64,000 nt of DNA from Actinobacteria bacterium IMCC26077 (GTDB lineage: Bacteria > Actinomycetota > Actinomycetes > Nanopelagicales > Nanopelagicaceae), in assembly GCA_002284915.1 (NCBI GenBank), contig CP015606.1, positions 124,001 to 188,000 on the forward strand, written 5' to 3'. The position numbers and the translations under genes were made by a program. Below the pieces are notes generated by a model. It did no database searches and had not been told where the DNA came from. It saw nothing but the letters and a program-made list of their open reading frames with translations. Below are positions 9,015-18,052 of this stretch, one piece after another. Positions within the stretch are counted from its first letter, which is position 1, and the number at the start of each line of letters is the position of its first letter.

Positions 9015-11005
9015 TACTTCCTCCGACTGGCTAGAAGGCTCTGCACTCTCGCTAGGACCTGTTCGGCAATTCTCTCAATAGATTCGGTGGCGTCAATCAC
9101 CAGGTACCGCTCTGGGGAGAAGGCCGCTAACTCAAGAAAGGTGGTTCGCACCCGCTCATGAAAGACCAATGGCTCACTCTCGAGGCGGTCTCGATCAGTA
9201 AAACGTGCAAATGCAGTCTCGGCCGGGACATCAAGGAGGATGGTCAACGATGGCGTGAGATTATTCGTTGCCCAACGGGAGATCCGAGCAATCTCTTGTG
9301 GCGCTAATACTCGCCCACCGCCTTGATAGGCAATGGATGAATCCATGTAACGATCACTAATCACAATCGAACCATCCATAAGTGCAGGTTTGACCAAGCT
9401 CTCGACGTGATGCGCACGATCTGCCGCGTATAAAAGCGCCTCGCTTCGCGGTGCGATTACTCCGGTCTCGTTGCTCAGCAGGATTTCGCGCAACTTCTTC
9501 CCAAGTGCAGTACCACCCGGTTCGCGAGTGACAATAACTTTCTCGCCAGCCTGTTCTAGTGCTTGTCGTAACTTCTCTACTTGAGTTGATTTACCAGCAC
9601 CTTCGCCGCCTTCAAACACAATAAAGAGTCCACTCGCAGCGAATGTGTTTCGAACGCCTAGTTCCCCGCGTAGCGCCGCCGAAATATCGCTAAATATGGA
9701 GATTCCTTTTCGATCGTCCATATGGCGGAACGAAATCACGCCAACGAGTGTGGCGATGATGCCAGCAATCAAAAGTGTTACCGATGCCCCGTTGTACTCC
9801 AAGACATTCTCACGGAAGCGATAGGTGTGTTCACCAATCGCTGCCGCGATTACCGGCGCAATCGCCAAGACGAGCACTAGGGTGATCCGAATGAGCGACT
9901 GTACGAAGGCAAATGTTCGGCCCCGTTTAGCGTCTTCGACCTCTAACCCGAGCATGGTGAAGCCAGAGACCCAACCGATTCCAGCAAAGAATCCAAGGAT
10001 GGTGACGATAAAGATCGCAAGTACCAAGTTTGAGATTAGAGCGAGAATCGAGAGCATGATGCCGGACATGGCTAAGGAGGCGCCAAATAATCGCTTCCGT
10101 GAGAATTGCGCGAAGATCTTTGGACCGAAAGCAATGCCGAGCGCTAAACCGGTAAATACCGCGCCAAAGAGAACGCCATAAGCTGCTTCACCACCGCCAA
10201 GGTCACCAACAAAGGTGCGCGCCAATCCAATGACTGCACCAGCGGCGATAAATGCGCCCAGCATTCCCAAAACTAAGCCGCGAATACTCTTTGATTTACC
10301 AACGAACTTCCAACCATCCCAGAGCGAGCGCAATATCCCGACCTGCGCTCCGCTATTTTCTGCAGATCCCCGCGGCAATTCGATGGAGAAAATCACCACT
10401 GCGCTATAGATAAAACTTAAAGCATTGATGTACAAGGCCATATCTACTGGATTGCTTTTGAAGAAAGAGATTCCTGATGCCAGCGCGGAGTTAAAGACAG
10501 CTAAGAAAGTGAAGAGTAGAGCGGCAATAGGCGCGGTGCCGTATCCCGCGAGAAGACTTACTTGGTTGGCACTCTCTAAATGATGACGAGGTACCAAGTT
10601 AGGTACCGACGCTTCCTTTGCTGGCGACCAGAAGAGCGTGATGGATTCAATGAGAATGGTCGCGATATAGAGCCAGAGCAAACTGCCAACGATTGGAATC
10701 GTCGCAAAGATGACGCCACGCAATATGTCGCAGACAATCATCGTTCGCTTCCGATCAAAACGATCTGCAATCACGCCAGCCAGCGGCCCAAGGATCACTG
10801 AAGGTAGAAGTCGGAAGATGAAGACACCTGCGATGGCAAAGTTTGCCTTCGCATAATCACCGCCTGCTAATTGCTGCGCCAGAGCGGTTGTTGCGAGAAG
10901 TCCAAGCCAATCACCCAAACTTGAGAAGGCCATAGATTGCCAGAGCTTGCGAAACGGTTTGATCGCAAGGACGCCTCTGATATCGCCTTGAAGGGTTGGC
11001 TCCAT
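9014..11005 (-). CDS. tmk: MFS transporter-like domain fused to thymidylate kinase
   Basis: A 663-residue two-part protein. Residues 1 to about 430 form a 12-helix MFS-like domain with the loop motif GVIADRFDRKRT. Residues from about 455 to the end form a complete dTMP kinase: P-loop FEGGEGAGKST, DR(Y/H) motif SDRYMDSSIAYQG and lid region DRDRLES. The kinase makes dTDP for DNA synthesis; the role of the membrane domain is unknown. Fusions of this type are known in other actinobacteria (memory of Streptomyces). Translation is coupled to holB, and topA ends 9 nt upstream. Confidence 0.93.
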   Translation of the reverse strand: MEPTLQGDIRGVLAIKPFRKLWQSMAFSSLGDWLGLLATTALAQQLAGGDYAKANFAIAGVFIFRLLPSVILGPLAGVIADRFDRKRTMIVCDILRGVIFATIPIVGSLLWLYIATILIESITLFWSPAKEASVPNLVPRHHLESANQVSLLAGYGTAPIAALLFTFLAVFNSALASGISFFKSNPVDMALYINALSFIYSAVVIFSIELPRGSAENSGAQVGILRSLWDGWKFVGKSKSIRGLVLGMLGAFIAAGAVIGLARTFVGDLGGGEAAYGVLFGAVFTGLALGIAFGPKIFAQFSRKRLFGASLAMSGIMLSILALISNLVLAIFIVTILGFFAGIGWVSGFTMLGLEVEDAKRGRTFAFVQSLIRITLVLVLAIAPVIAAAIGEHTYRFRENVLEYNGASVTLLIAGIIATLVGVISFRHMDDRKGISIFSDISAALRGELGVRNTFAASGLFIVFEGGEGAGKSTQVEKLRQALEQAGEKVIVTREPGGTALGKKLREILLSNETGVIAPRSEALLYAADRAHHVESLVKPALMDGSIVISDRYMDSSIAYQGGGRVLAPQEIARISRWATNNLTPSLTILLDVPAETAFARFTDRDRLESEPLVFHERVRTTFLELAAFSPERYLVIDATESIERIAEQVLARVQSLLASRRK

Positions 11006-11014
11006 GGGAAAAGC

Positions 11015-13594
11015 CTAGTCTTGGGTCGCGCGAGCGCGCTTCTCTGCGAGTAATTCCATACCGCGCTCAAGGGTAAGTAGCTCGACGATATCTCCGCGGC
11101 GCAAGGTCGCATTTGTCTCGCCATCGGTGACATACATCCCGAATTTTCCATCTTTCACGACAATCGCTTTACCGGTAACCGGATCGGGACCAAGATCTTT
11201 TACGGGGCCCTTGGCTACTCCGCGACCACGACGTTTAGGTTGCGCGTATAGCTCAAGCGCTTCTTCTAATGTGCAGGTGAAAATCTGATCCTCGCTCGCT
11301 AATTGCCGGGAATCTTTGCCGCGACGTAGATATGGACCATACGGTCCATTCTGCGCGGTGATCTCTTCAGTGGTATTTGGATCGACACCCACGGTGCGAG
11401 GTAATGAAAAGAGTTTGAGCGCATCATCGTATGTAACAGTATCCAACGACATCGTCGAGAAGAGCGATGCAGTTCGTGGTTTGGGCGCTTTCCCTTTTAC
11501 CTTCGGTTTATCTTCAGGAAGAACTTCAACAATGTACGGGCCGAATCGTCCAGTCTTTGCTACTAGAGGTAGGCCGCTCTCTGGATGTACACCAAGTTCT
11601 CGCTCCCCTGATGGTCGCGCAAAGAGTTCATGGGCTTTGGCAAGCGTTAATTCATCAGGTGCAAGATCTTCAGGAATATTTGCAATGATTCGAGCATCGC
11701 CTTCGCCCTTTTGCAGATAAGGACCGTAGCGACCAACACGGATTTCAATACCATCGCCTATGTTCATCGTGTTGACTTCGCGCGCATCGATTGCACCGAG
11801 ATCATCAGTCATTGCGGCAAGTCCTGGCATGCCATCGTGGCCGAAGAAGAAGCGCTTGAGCCAAGCGACGCGATTCTCTTCACCTAGCGCAATTTTATCT
11901 AGATCCTCCTCCATGCTTGCGGTGAAGTCATAATCAATCAACTTCGGGAAGTGTTGTTCAAGAAGCCCTGTCACTGAAAATGCCAAGAATGATGGCACCA
12001 GAGCTCGACCGCGCTTTGCTACATATCCGCGATCTTGAATTGTTTGAATCGTGCTGGCAAAGGTCGATGGACGTCCGACGCCCAACTCTTCTAGCTTCTT
12101 CACCAATGATGGCTCGGTGTAGCGCGCTGGTGGCTTCGTTTGATGTCCTTCACCGACAAAGCGAGTGACAGCCATGACATCGCCTTGTTTCATTGGCGGT
12201 AAGCGCATCTCAATCTCTTCATCGAGTTCGACGCTCTTCTCATCGACCACATCTTCGTACGCAGCGAGGAACCCGGGGAAAGTAACTACCGAACCATTAG
12301 CCCTAAAACCAGCGACTTTGCCCGCTTTCGTCTTTGTCTCTAGATCAACGCGCATCTGCATCTTCTTAGCATCAGCCATTTGGGAGGCAATCGTTCGCTT
12401 CCAGATCAAGTCATAGAGCGCGAATTCTTCACGCGTGAGTTCCTTCGCCAGTTCACCTGGAGTCTTAAAGACATCGCCTGCTGGTCGAATCGCTTCGTGT
12501 GCCTCTTGCGCATTCTTCGTCTTCCCGGTGTATACCCGTGGCGTATCTGGAAGGTAATCCCCACCATAGAGCGCTTTTACCGCGGTGCGCGCTGATTCGA
12601 TTGCTGATGGTGCCAGCGTCACCGAATCGGTACGCATATAGGTGATGTATCCATTTTCGTAAAGACGTTGCGCAACCCGCATCGTGAGCTGTGCGCCCCA
12701 ACCCAGGCGACTTCCAGCATCTTGTTGCATCGTAGAGGTGGTGAAAGGCGCTTTTGGTTTCTCACTTCGTGGAGATTCCTCAGTTGACTTAACAGTTAAT
12801 TCGCATCCCTCTAGAGAATCCACGAGCGCAAGAGCTTCGCTCTCCTTTAGCCAGAGTGACGATGATTTATCTTTTACTTTTCCATGCGCATCAAAATCAC
12901 TTGATGCTGCAAGTTTTGCGCCATCAAGAGTAAGTAATCGGGCATTGAAACCCATTGCACAATGTGCGGTGATGTCCCACCAATCGGATGGAACGAAAGC
13001 TTGGCGCTCACGTTCACGCTCAACCACAAGGCGCATCGCAATAGATTGAACCCGGCCTGCCGAAATCCGGGGCATGACTTTCTTCCAGAGCACTGGGGAA
13101 AGTCGGTATCCATAGAGACGATCGAGGATTCGACGGGTCTCTTGCGCATCAACGAGGCGTTGATCTAATTCACGAGTGTCATTCGCAGCGGCAAGAATCG
13201 CATCTTTGGTGATCTCATGAAAGACCATTCGACGGACTGGGACTTTTGGTTTGAGAATCTCGAGTAAGTGCCACGCAATCGCTTCGCCTTCACGGTCTTC
13301 ATCTGTTGCTAGATAGAGCTCATCGGCATCTTTGAGAAGAGCTTTTAACTCGGAGACTTTCTTCTTCTTATCTGGATTAATGACGTAGAGGGGCTCAAAA
13401 TCCTTATCGACATTGACGCCCTCTTTTGCCCACTTCTCTTTCTTCACATCGGCTGGAATGTCAGCAGCGCGTTGTGGGAGATCGCGAATGTGGCCAAGGC
13501 TCGCCTCGACCACATAATCGCTACCTAAGAATGAGCCTATTTTCTTTGCTTTTGCCGGGGACTCAACAATGACAAGGGTTTTCTTCTTAGCCAT
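11015..13594 (-). CDS. topA: DNA topoisomerase I
   Basis: An 859-residue type IA topoisomerase that relaxes negative supercoils. The TOPRIM start (TLVIVESPAKAKKIGSFLG), acidic DEDREGEAIAWH and active-site tyrosine in YITYMRTDS (near residue 320) are all present. The C-terminus lacks zinc-finger cysteines and instead has four repeats of the G(R/K)(Y/F)G(P/M)Y type, as in actinobacterial TopA. The ATG is preceded by GGGAGGT. The gene starts the topA, tmk, holB, TAP run. Confidence 0.97.
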   Translation of the reverse strand: MAKKKTLVIVESPAKAKKIGSFLGSDYVVEASLGHIRDLPQRAADIPADVKKEKWAKEGVNVDKDFEPLYVINPDKKKKVSELKALLKDADELYLATDEDREGEAIAWHLLEILKPKVPVRRMVFHEITKDAILAAANDTRELDQRLVDAQETRRILDRLYGYRLSPVLWKKVMPRISAGRVQSIAMRLVVERERERQAFVPSDWWDITAHCAMGFNARLLTLDGAKLAASSDFDAHGKVKDKSSSLWLKESEALALVDSLEGCELTVKSTEESPRSEKPKAPFTTSTMQQDAGSRLGWGAQLTMRVAQRLYENGYITYMRTDSVTLAPSAIESARTAVKALYGGDYLPDTPRVYTGKTKNAQEAHEAIRPAGDVFKTPGELAKELTREEFALYDLIWKRTIASQMADAKKMQMRVDLETKTKAGKVAGFRANGSVVTFPGFLAAYEDVVDEKSVELDEEIEMRLPPMKQGDVMAVTRFVGEGHQTKPPARYTEPSLVKKLEELGVGRPSTFASTIQTIQDRGYVAKRGRALVPSFLAFSVTGLLEQHFPKLIDYDFTASMEEDLDKIALGEENRVAWLKRFFFGHDGMPGLAAMTDDLGAIDAREVNTMNIGDGIEIRVGRYGPYLQKGEGDARIIANIPEDLAPDELTLAKAHELFARPSGERELGVHPESGLPLVAKTGRFGPYIVEVLPEDKPKVKGKAPKPRTASLFSTMSLDTVTYDDALKLFSLPRTVGVDPNTTEEITAQNGPYGPYLRRGKDSRQLASEDQIFTCTLEEALELYAQPKRRGRGVAKGPVKDLGPDPVTGKAIVVKDGKFGMYVTDGETNATLRRGDIVELLTLERGMELLAEKRARATQD

Positions 13595-13621
13595 ATTTAC
13601 CTCCCCGGCGCTAGCAAATAT

Positions 13622-13654
13622 CTCTGAACTGATTCAATGACATTGAATGCAGAG
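13622..13654 (-). terminator. Inverted repeat after hppA
   Basis: The hairpin arms are CTCTG and ATTCAATG on one side and CATTGAAT and CAGAG on the other, with a one-base apex. It lies 4 nt past the hppA stop and has only a weak T-rich tail on the minus strand, so it may terminate or simply stabilise the hppA transcript. Confidence 0.5.
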
Positions 13655-13658
13655 TTAT

Positions 13659-15917
13659 TTATACGAGCGCTGTCGCCTTCCGACGGCTGCGCACGAGCGA
13701 GAAGATGATGATTGCGAGCGCACCCAATGCGATGCCGATACGCGCGCCATCATTCCCATCAAGTGTGAGCGAGACGATTGCCGGAGTCACAAGAAGTCCT
13801 ACCAAGTTCATCACCTTGATAAGTGGGTTGATGGCTGGACCTGCGGTGTCCTTGAATGGATCACCAACAGTGTCACCGATGACAGTTGCAGCATGCGCTG
13901 CTGAACCCTTGCCGCCATAGACGCCATCTTCAACCATCTTCTTTGCGTTATCCCACGCGCCACCAGAGTTAGCAAGGAAGACCGCCATCAAGGTGCCCGT
14001 TCCGATTGCGCCGGCAAGGTATGCACCAAGTGCACCAACGCCAAGACCGAATCCAACCGAGATTGGTGCGAGCACCGCTAAGAGACCTGGCGTTGCAAGT
14101 TCACGGAGTGAATCACGAGTACAGATATCGACGACGCGACCGTACTCAGGCTTCTCGGTTCCGTTCATGATTCCAGGATGAAGCTTGAATTGGTTACGTA
14201 CTTCCATCACGACTGCACCAGCAGCGCGCGATACCGCGTTAACTGCAAGGCCAGAGAAGAGGAATACCACTGCAGCGCCGATGATGAGACCAACGAGGTT
14301 ACGTGGATCTGCGACGTTGAGGATTCCGGAGAACTCGACTGCGAGATTTGCTGCTGCCTTACCGCTCTCTTCTACAGCGTGCTTGATTGCATCTGTGAAG
14401 GAACCAAAGAGCGCAGTTGCTGCAAGCACGGCGGTCGCGATCGCGATTCCCTTAGTGATTGCTTTGGTCGTATTACCGACTGCATCAAGTGAAGTAAGGA
14501 TCTTTGCACCTTCACCATGAACATCACCGGACATCTCAGCGATACCTTGAGCGTTATCCGAGATTGGTCCGAAGGTATCCATCGCAACGATGACGCCAAC
14601 AGTGGTGAGCAAGCCGCAACCGGCGAGCGCAACTGCAAGGAGTGAGAGTACGACGATTCCGCCACCGAGTAGGTACGCGCCGAAGACACCTGCTGCGATC
14701 AGAAGCGCTGAATAAACAGCTGATTCGAAGCCAACGGAGATACCAGCGAGGATTACCGTCGCAGGTCCAGTTTGTGATGATGCCGCTACATCGTTTACTG
14801 GACGTCGACCAACTTCGGTGAAGAATCCAGTGAGCACTTGGATTGCTGCAGCAAGGACAATACCGATAAGCACTGCACCAAGTGCGAGCGTTCGTGGGCT
14901 GCCGCTTGCGCCAGCAATCTCTTGTGAAACGTTAGCAAATTGTGAGTAGCTGCTTGGTAGATAGATGAAAGTTGCAAATGCCACCAAGATCGCACTGACG
15001 ATTGCTGACATGAAGAATGAGCGGTTGATTGCGTTCATCGCATTCTTGTCAGTTGGACGTAGGCGAGTAAGGAAGATTCCAAGTACAGCGGTGAGCACAC
15101 CGATTGCCGGAACGATGAGCGGGAAGATCAGTCCGCTATCGCCAAATCCAGCGCGGCCCAAGATAAGTGCAGCAACAAGAGTTACTGCATAGGACTCGAA
15201 GAGGTCTGCAGCCATGCCAGCGCAGTCACCGACGTTATCGCCAACGTTATCTGCAATCGTTGCTGCGTTACGAGGATCATCCTCTGGGATTCCCTGCTCT
15301 ACTTTTCCAACAAGGTCTGCTCCGACATCTGCAGCCTTAGTGAAGATACCGCCACCAACGCGCATGAACATCGCGAGCATCGCAGCGCCAAAACCAAATC
15401 CTTCGAGAACTGCAGGTGCATCGGCTTTGTAAAGCACAACGACCAACGCTGCACCAGCAAGACCGAGACCAACAGTTAACATACCGACGACGCCACCGGT
15501 GCGGAATGCAATCTGCACCGAGCGCTCTGCGCTGCCATCACGTGCCGCTTCGGCAACGCGAACGTTTGCGCGAACTGCCAACCACATTCCTTGATAACCA
15601 ACGAATGCGGAGAATGCAGCACCGACGAGGAAGAAGATTGAACGTCCGATCCGGACATCACCATCTCCTGGGAGAGCAAGTAGTACGAAGAAGACGATTG
15701 CTACGAAAATCGAAAGCGTCTTGAATTGGCGCGTGAGATACGCAGCCGCGCCCTCTTGGACCGCAGCTGCGATCTCTTTCATCTTCGCAGTTCCTTCACT
15801 TGCGGCGAGCACTCGAGCGCGAAGGCCAAAGGCAACTCCGAGCGCTGCGATTGCGATCGCAAGGACTACGTAGGCGAGGGTCAGGTTTGAGCCGGCCACC
15901 TGGACAGTGGAAGTCAT
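13659..15917 (-). CDS. hppA: Membrane-bound proton-translocating pyrophosphatase, K+-independent type
   Basis: A 752-residue protein with about 16 hydrophobic helices. Substrate-binding motifs GGGIFTKAADVGADLVGKVE, DNVGDNVGDCAGMAADL and DNAKKMVEDG are intact. The diagnostic position reads GNTTKAITKG: lysine here marks K+-independent enzymes, whereas K+-dependent ones have GNTTAA. The enzyme couples PPi hydrolysis to proton export across the membrane. The ATG follows AAGGAGTATCT, and a structured leader lies just upstream. Confidence 0.96.
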   Translation of the reverse strand: MTSTVQVAGSNLTLAYVVLAIAIAALGVAFGLRARVLAASEGTAKMKEIAAAVQEGAAAYLTRQFKTLSIFVAIVFFVLLALPGDGDVRIGRSIFFLVGAAFSAFVGYQGMWLAVRANVRVAEAARDGSAERSVQIAFRTGGVVGMLTVGLGLAGAALVVVLYKADAPAVLEGFGFGAAMLAMFMRVGGGIFTKAADVGADLVGKVEQGIPEDDPRNAATIADNVGDNVGDCAGMAADLFESYAVTLVAALILGRAGFGDSGLIFPLIVPAIGVLTAVLGIFLTRLRPTDKNAMNAINRSFFMSAIVSAILVAFATFIYLPSSYSQFANVSQEIAGASGSPRTLALGAVLIGIVLAAAIQVLTGFFTEVGRRPVNDVAASSQTGPATVILAGISVGFESAVYSALLIAAGVFGAYLLGGGIVVLSLLAVALAGCGLLTTVGVIVAMDTFGPISDNAQGIAEMSGDVHGEGAKILTSLDAVGNTTKAITKGIAIATAVLAATALFGSFTDAIKHAVEESGKAAANLAVEFSGILNVADPRNLVGLIIGAAVVFLFSGLAVNAVSRAAGAVVMEVRNQFKLHPGIMNGTEKPEYGRVVDICTRDSLRELATPGLLAVLAPISVGFGLGVGALGAYLAGAIGTGTLMAVFLANSGGAWDNAKKMVEDGVYGGKGSAAHAATVIGDTVGDPFKDTAGPAINPLIKVMNLVGLLVTPAIVSLTLDGNDGARIGIALGALAIIIFSLVRSRRKATALV

Positions 15918-16005
15918 AGATACTCCTTGTTGTATTTCTCCTATTTACTCCATGGCGAGAGCCCGCTGGCGGGCATCGATGGAGTAGGCGGACAGAAACG
16001 TTTCT
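15918..16005 (-). promoter_or_regulatory. Structured hppA 5' leader with anti-Shine-Dalgarno arm
   Basis: On the transcribed strand the leader reads in order: palindrome AGAAACGTTTCT, TACTCCAT, an inner GCCCGC/GCGGGC hairpin, ATGGAGTA, then the ribosome site AAGGAGTATCT and ATG. TACTCC (15986-15981) can pair with GGAGTA of the hairpin (15951-15946) or with the identical GGAGTA of the ribosome site (15926-15921). That is the layout of a translational on/off switch. No known riboswitch class was recognised. Confidence 0.55.
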
Positions 16006-16055
16006 AGAAAAGAGTGTAAGGCGAGATTGGCGCCAAATTGGAATCGGTGGCGGAA

Positions 16056-16376
16056 TTAGGGGGCTGCGGAGCTGCTGCGAGGGTGATCTACCCCCTGCCA
16101 ACCAACGGGCATGGGTGGGAGCCCCTCGCCCCGCAGCAGAATCTCGCCCCCGCCAAATTCGCAGGTTATCGAGGAATTTAAGGCGACCATTTGGCAGGCC
16201 AAGGAGGCAGATCCACCCGCTCGAGCCATCGCGGCGAGGGCGAGCGCCTCAATTTTTCGGATCTCGGCGCGCCGCGAGGCTAGCTGGGCGATTTCGCTCG
16301 CCCCGAGTGCGCTCACACCTATTAATAGGAGAGCGAAGGTGAGGACCATTAGGGAGGCTCCGCCCCGTTCGTTCAT
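16056..16376 (-). CDS. Tad-locus small membrane protein (Rv3654c-like)
   Basis: 106 residues with one N-terminal hydrophobic helix after MNERGGAS, followed by a short extracytoplasmic part. This is the typical last gene of the actinobacterial secretion/pilus neighbourhood (TadE-like, Rv3654c type, by position and pattern). Its ATG overlaps the stop of the TadE gene (ATGA). It is probably a minor pilin or assembly factor. Recognition is based on context and the RGxAslmv-TM pattern rather than long motifs. Confidence 0.6.
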   Translation of the reverse strand: MNERGGASLMVLTFALLLIGVSALGASEIAQLASRRAEIRKIEALALAAMARAGGSASLACQMVALNSSITCEFGGGEILLRGEGLPPMPVGWQGVDHPRSSSAAP

Positions 16377-16690
16377 CGGTACCCCCGAGCGCTTGCGCTC
16401 GCCGCTCGGTACCGGAGCGTCACTACAAACTCACCCTCTGGCCCGTCGCCCCCTTCGCTGATCCAATAGCGAGCATCTGGCAGCGTCTTCGCTAATTCAC
16501 GATTGATTGCGCTACTGCTCTCATCGCGGATCACCGCCTGCACGATTCCCTCGGCAACATAACGAAGTCGCTCCGATTCGATTGCGTCTCCAAGAAAACG
16601 AATTCCCACAAGCGCCAGAGTGACAAGAAGCGGAAGCGCGACCACTAATTCAGCGGTAGCGCTTCCACGTTCTGATTTTTGTAAGTGCAC
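16373..16690 (-). CDS. TadE-like minor pilin
   Basis: A 105-residue protein starting at a GTG that shares its first base with the previous stop (TAGTG). The motif ERGSATAELVVALPLLVTLAL is a TadE-type N-terminus: short charged leader, conserved Glu and one hydrophobic helix. The remainder is predicted to be outside the membrane. Pseudopilins of this type are incorporated into or help to assemble Flp pili. Confidence 0.75.
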   Translation of the reverse strand: MHLQKSERGSATAELVVALPLLVTLALVGIRFLGDAIESERLRYVAEGIVQAVIRDESSSAINRELAKTLPDARYWISEGGDGPEGEFVVTLRYRAASASARGYR

Positions 16691-16869
16691 TAGAGCAGGA
16701 AGCTCGAGAGCGCTCTACGTAGTAGTTCACCGATCAATTGTGCAATGCTCTCGGAGCCAAGGAGTTTGTAAAGCACGCCAGCAAAGCCACAGGCAGCGAC
16801 AGTTGTTACCGCATACTCGGCTGTTGCAATTCCTAACTCGCCTGAGACCTCTTTAAATCGTTTAATCAC
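16690..16869 (-). CDS. Small Flp-type pilin (DUF4244-like), 59 aa
   Basis: This small gene starts at GTG 16869 and encodes MIKRFKEVSGELGIATAEYA, then a hydrophobic segment VTTVAACGFAGVLYKLL and an amphipathic tail ending RRALSSFLL. The GxAT-AEYA junction followed by a hydrophobic helix is the Flp/DUF4244 pilin pattern: a short leader cut before the helix with Glu at +5. It lies in the tad operon between tadC and tadE and is probably the major pilus subunit. Confidence 0.8.
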   Translation of the reverse strand: MIKRFKEVSGELGIATAEYAVTTVAACGFAGVLYKLLGSESIAQLIGELLRRALSSFLL

Positions 16870-16968
16870 AGAACATTCCTTTCATTGAGAAGTTGGGGAA
16901 CGCCAATCTTGGAACGTGGCGCGAGAATTTTGGAAACGTTATAAAAAGTTGGGGATGAAAAATTGATG

Positions 16969-17580
16969 TTAAAAGATGCGTAACGTTGCAAAGAATGAAT
17001 AGACGATTGGCCCGATGCCGCCAACGAGAAAACTCGGTAAAAAACATAAGCCGACTGGAAGCGCGAGCTTTACCGATAATGATTTAACGCGCTCTCGAGA
17101 GCGTCGCACCGTATTTTGATAACAGAGCGTAGCGGCGCGCTCGACAACTCCAGCGATAGAGCGCCCATCAAGCTGAGCCTTAGCAATCGATTGCGCAAGT
17201 AAGGCTAGCTGTGGATCCTCGTTAAGTACCGACCATGCCTGCATGGGCTCCGCGCCGAGAACGAGCAGCGAGTAAATCCGCTCAAGATCACGATGGAGCG
17301 AGCTTTTTAGTAGTGAAGTCACGTATGCGAGTGCGCTTAGAAGTGGTAGTCCTGCTCGAAGAGCCCCACTCAAAGCGGCGAGAAAAAAGAGCCCCTCGCG
17401 TTCACGAAGACGTCGTTCTTCAATAGCTGCTGCCGTCGGCAGAATGTCAACGACCCGCTTGAGCGCCCAATAGGCCAAAGGGATTAATGGAATCCACCAT
17501 CTGCCAAAGAAGAGGCAGGGAATTGTGGCGCCAACGAGATATGTGGCACGCGTGGATTTGCGCACTTTACTCGCGAACAT
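16969..17580 (-). CDS. tadC: TadC-like type II secretion F-domain protein
   Basis: About 203 residues from ATG 17580, which overlaps the tadB stop by 14 nt. It has two N-terminal hydrophobic segments, a cytoplasmic helical domain (GLPLLSALAYV, LDGRSIAGVVERAA) and a C-terminal membrane segment with LPVGLCFLPSFLVGGIGPIV. This is the T2SF fold of the inner-membrane platform on which the TadA ATPase works. A 100-nt gap separates it from the pilin gene. Confidence 0.8.
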   Translation of the reverse strand: MFASKVRKSTRATYLVGATIPCLFFGRWWIPLIPLAYWALKRVVDILPTAAAIEERRLREREGLFFLAALSGALRAGLPLLSALAYVTSLLKSSLHRDLERIYSLLVLGAEPMQAWSVLNEDPQLALLAQSIAKAQLDGRSIAGVVERAATLCYQNTVRRSRERVKSLSVKLALPVGLCFLPSFLVGGIGPIVYSFFATLRIF

Positions 17581-18052
17581 TGCTGATGATGCGCTCCGAC
17601 CAACGCCTACCAATCATCTGGAGCGCAATCGAAGTGAGAATCATGGTGATCGGAATTGGTGCAAAAAATCCTCGATCGAAATGGATGATTTTTGTCAGAA
17701 AAGCACCACCCAAAATAAGTGCTGGGAAGTAGGAGAGCAGAGTCAAAGTAGCGCGCGCTGGCGCAATCTCGATAGCAACTTCCCGCTCACGTTCAATGAG
17801 GAATTTTGTCTCGCGCACCAATTCTCCGAGCGCAGGCAAGAGCGGGATTCCCTGCGCAAAAGCTAGCTGGAAGAACTTCTCGATCTCAGTATCTCTGAGG
17901 GCTGGGTATCGATGGCGAATAAAACTCTGATGCAGCGATTGCCCATTCTCTCCATCGGCAATTACTGCCTCTAAAAATTCGAGGCGACGCTCTAATTCAT
18001 TTTTCGCGATAGGCCGCGTAATTGATTGAGGTAGTAGCCAGGTGCAGATCAT
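17567..18052 (-). CDS. tadB: TadB-like type II secretion F-domain protein (short)
   Basis: 161 residues with ATGA overlap after tadA. The protein shows the T2SF helical domain (LEFLEAVIADGENGQSLHQSF, ELVRETKFLI) and C-terminal hydrophobic helices. It is shorter than many TadB proteins, which have two N-terminal helices; here only a brief one (ICTWLLPQSI) is present. It is predicted to form the membrane platform together with TadC. Confidence 0.75.
   Translation of the reverse strand: MICTWLLPQSITRPIAKNELERRLEFLEAVIADGENGQSLHQSFIRHRYPALRDTEIEKFFQLAFAQGIPLLPALGELVRETKFLIEREREVAIEIAPARATLTLLSYFPALILGGAFLTKIIHFDRGFFAPIPITMILTSIALQMIGRRWSERIISNVRE

Noticed and set aside
9825-10409. Plus-strand ORFs opposite the MFS-tmk gene
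   Set aside because: They are antisense shadows of a well-supported coding region with unusual composition.
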